A program made the position numbers and the translations under genes. Positions 8,201 to 8,404 of a DNA stretch of 8,404 bases are shown in pieces. The notes beneath the pieces are model-generated. The model made no database searches. It saw nothing but the letters and a program-made list of their open reading frames with translations, and was not told where the DNA came from. Numbering within the stretch: position 1 is the first letter of the stretch; each line of letters opens with the position of its first letter. The DNA is from Pseudomonadota bacterium (GTDB taxonomy: Bacteria > Pseudomonadota > Gammaproteobacteria > Burkholderiales > Nitrosomonadaceae): assembly GCA_018240935.1 (NCBI GenBank), contig JAFEEV010000336.1, forward strand, positions 1 to 8,404, given 5' to 3'.

Positions 8201-8404
8201 GGGAAACGGGAATTTTGCGGCGCCAATTCGGATATTGCGTCGTGGTGGAAGGAATATTGATCTGCTCCAGCACATCCAGCACATCCTCTATTTGCACCAT
8301 CAATATCTTGGCGGGACTGCGCGCCAGGTAGCTATACACCGCGGCAACGAATTCCGGCGTTGCCGCGGGCAATGACGCGGGATTGGCCGCCAAGCCTTGC
8401 GGCA
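5211..8404 (-). CDS. treY: MalQ-TreY fusion: end of 4-alpha-glucanotransferase joined to maltooligosyl trehalose synthase (5'-partial)
   Basis: TreY (GH13) isomerises the reducing-end alpha-1,4 bond of malto-oligosaccharides to alpha,alpha-1,1, making maltooligosyl trehalose for TreZ. Residues are counted from the Leu codon at 8391-8393. Residues 1-68 match the C-terminus of MalQ amylomaltases (SYLARSPAKILMVQIED, then INIPSTTTQYPNWRRKIP), which shuffle glucan chains. TreY begins near 99 (RIPLSTYRLQL) and is complete. Region I is DLVPNH (D184), the nucleophile is D435 in GLRIDHPDG, the acid/base is E472 in VAEKI, and D716 lies in STHDAKRSED. The barrel ends with VPGVPDIYQGNE (868-879), and a C-terminal beta domain follows. 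The stop is TGA at 5213-5211. No stop separates the two parts, and the frame runs off the right edge, so the MalQ catalytic residues lie outside. The TTG at 8393 is in all likelihood an internal leucine. No TreZ or GlgX gene is visible. Confidence 0.9.
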   Translation of the reverse strand, partial: PQGLAANPASLPAATPEFVAAVYSYLARSPAKILMVQIEDVLDVLEQINIPSTTTQYPNWRRKIPVSLEACATDHRVLAVCAALRQERPRVRAVPRRNRHLRIPLSTYRLQLSRDFTFVQAAQLVPYLARLGISHVYCSPYLKARPGSNHGYDIVDHNALNPEIGTQDEFESFCAALRAHGMGQILDLVPNHMGVMGADNQWWLDVLENGPASSFASFFDIDWQPLKKELCGKVLLPILGKSYGKTLEDGEVKLSFDEHCGSFSLWYYHHRLPVTPRAYPRLLRHRLALLEAQLPPDDVYLQELASLITAFDNLPPQETTAPEKILERRRDQELLKRRLAALLEVSPSIKQMVQDTLNDYNGSQDSPGSFTLLHELLEVQSWRIANWRVASDEINYRRFFDINDLAALRMEDHRVFEITHQLALELIASGKVDGLRIDHPDGLYDPLQYFQRLQDRAAMRSPPVEGEQAVYIVAEKILASHESLRQDWAIHGTTGYDFCNLINGLFVNPQAKAALERTYRSFAHTRFDFEELAYFSKHQIMKHAMASELNVMTGQLSRICELRPYTRDFTANNLRHALAEVTACLPVYRTYVHGNQVTALDRRYVEWAIAKAKKLTQIMDISIFDFLGSVLLLDAATDEDPHYAAAITGFAMKFQQFSSPVMAKGYEDTAFYQYHRLISLNEVGGDPRIFGVSVNAFHSENSKRLEYWPHSMLNTSTHDAKRSEDVRARINVLSEIPGSWHKQVLRWRQLNKNKKLRVNDEEIPSANDEYLIYQTLAGIWPLGEFTGDKHQALIERMQAYMLKAVREAKRHTSWINPNIAYEEGLSVFIRKLLSFPERNTFLSAFQAFHPAIAQWGMLNSLSQTLLKLTVPGVPDIYQGNELWNFSLVDPDNRKAVHYAQYQQWLKDLEAHADVPQDALAQRVKLLLEDMADGRAKLYLTWRLLQCRKRWPEVFQNGAYLPLAAAGAQKDHICAFARRSAETTLVIVAPRWFSQLVAADAGGPLMENFQWDDTTVIEIPDLTAKRQGLNVLTQEAVPVTDRNGVPQLLVSSLFTSFPVALLQF
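8130..8146 (-). promoter_or_regulatory. Possible internal ribosome site and GTG start for a separate TreY
   Basis: Inside the MalQ-TreY junction, minus-strand AGGAG (complement of 8142-8146) lies nine bases before an in-frame GTG (8132-8130, residue V88). That point is only about 11 residues before conserved TreY sequence begins (R99). Initiation there would yield a free TreY of about 973 residues. It may be a working internal start, a relic of a once separate treY gene, or chance. In a GC-rich coding sequence the codon pair CAG-GAG easily mimics a ribosome site. Confidence 0.25.

Noticed and set aside
1..8404. A novel defence, mobile or multi-gene system
   Set aside because: All four large genes belong to recognised enzyme families, are transcribed separately, and no integrase, transposase, terminal repeats or CRISPR-like spacing was found.

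Overview
The window looks like ordinary chromosomal DNA of a Gram-negative proteobacterium. I read a mid-range GC content, AAGGAG-type ribosome binding sites, a serralysin-type protease with RTX repeats, a periplasmic or secreted RNase T2, a LonB-like AAA_32 protease and a trehalose synthase gene. A betaproteobacterium, perhaps a Nitrosomonas relative, would fit this gene set. That is an impression from protein style and was not tested. I see no tRNA, rRNA, CRISPR array, insertion sequence, integrase or defence locus.

Layout from left to right. (1) At 74-1339 (+) is a 421-residue M10/serralysin metalloprotease with a consensus TATAAT box upstream at 16-21. (2) The 85-base gap at 1340-1424 holds a perfect 15-bp inverted repeat, placed almost midway between two convergent genes. 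(3) At 1425-2435 (-) is a secreted RNase T2 with an extra N-terminal SH3-like module and a Gly-rich linker. (4) The 298-base divergent region 2436-2733 holds a CGGATC-A-GATCCG palindrome, a TACAAT box and a 27-codon reading frame that overlaps the next start codon as ATGA. (5) At 2734-5130 (+) is a 798-residue Lon-like ATP-dependent protease. (6) At 5131-5210 is a short convergent gap with no strong terminator. (7) From 5211 to the right edge (-) is a large gene whose frame stays open off the window. It encodes the C-terminus of a MalQ-type 4-alpha-glucanotransferase fused in frame to a complete maltooligosyl trehalose synthase (TreY).

The four large genes are each transcribed separately (convergent, divergent, convergent), so they do not form one operon. 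The protease and the RNase are probably exported hydrolases that degrade protein and RNA outside the cytoplasm. The Lon-like enzyme works on cytoplasmic protein quality control. The MalQ-TreY polypeptide would remodel malto-oligosaccharides and convert their reducing end to trehalose, feeding a TreZ that must lie elsewhere. The most notable item is the MalQ-TreY fusion, with an internal ribosome-binding-site-like sequence and GTG just before the TreY part. I found no evidence of a wholly new system.
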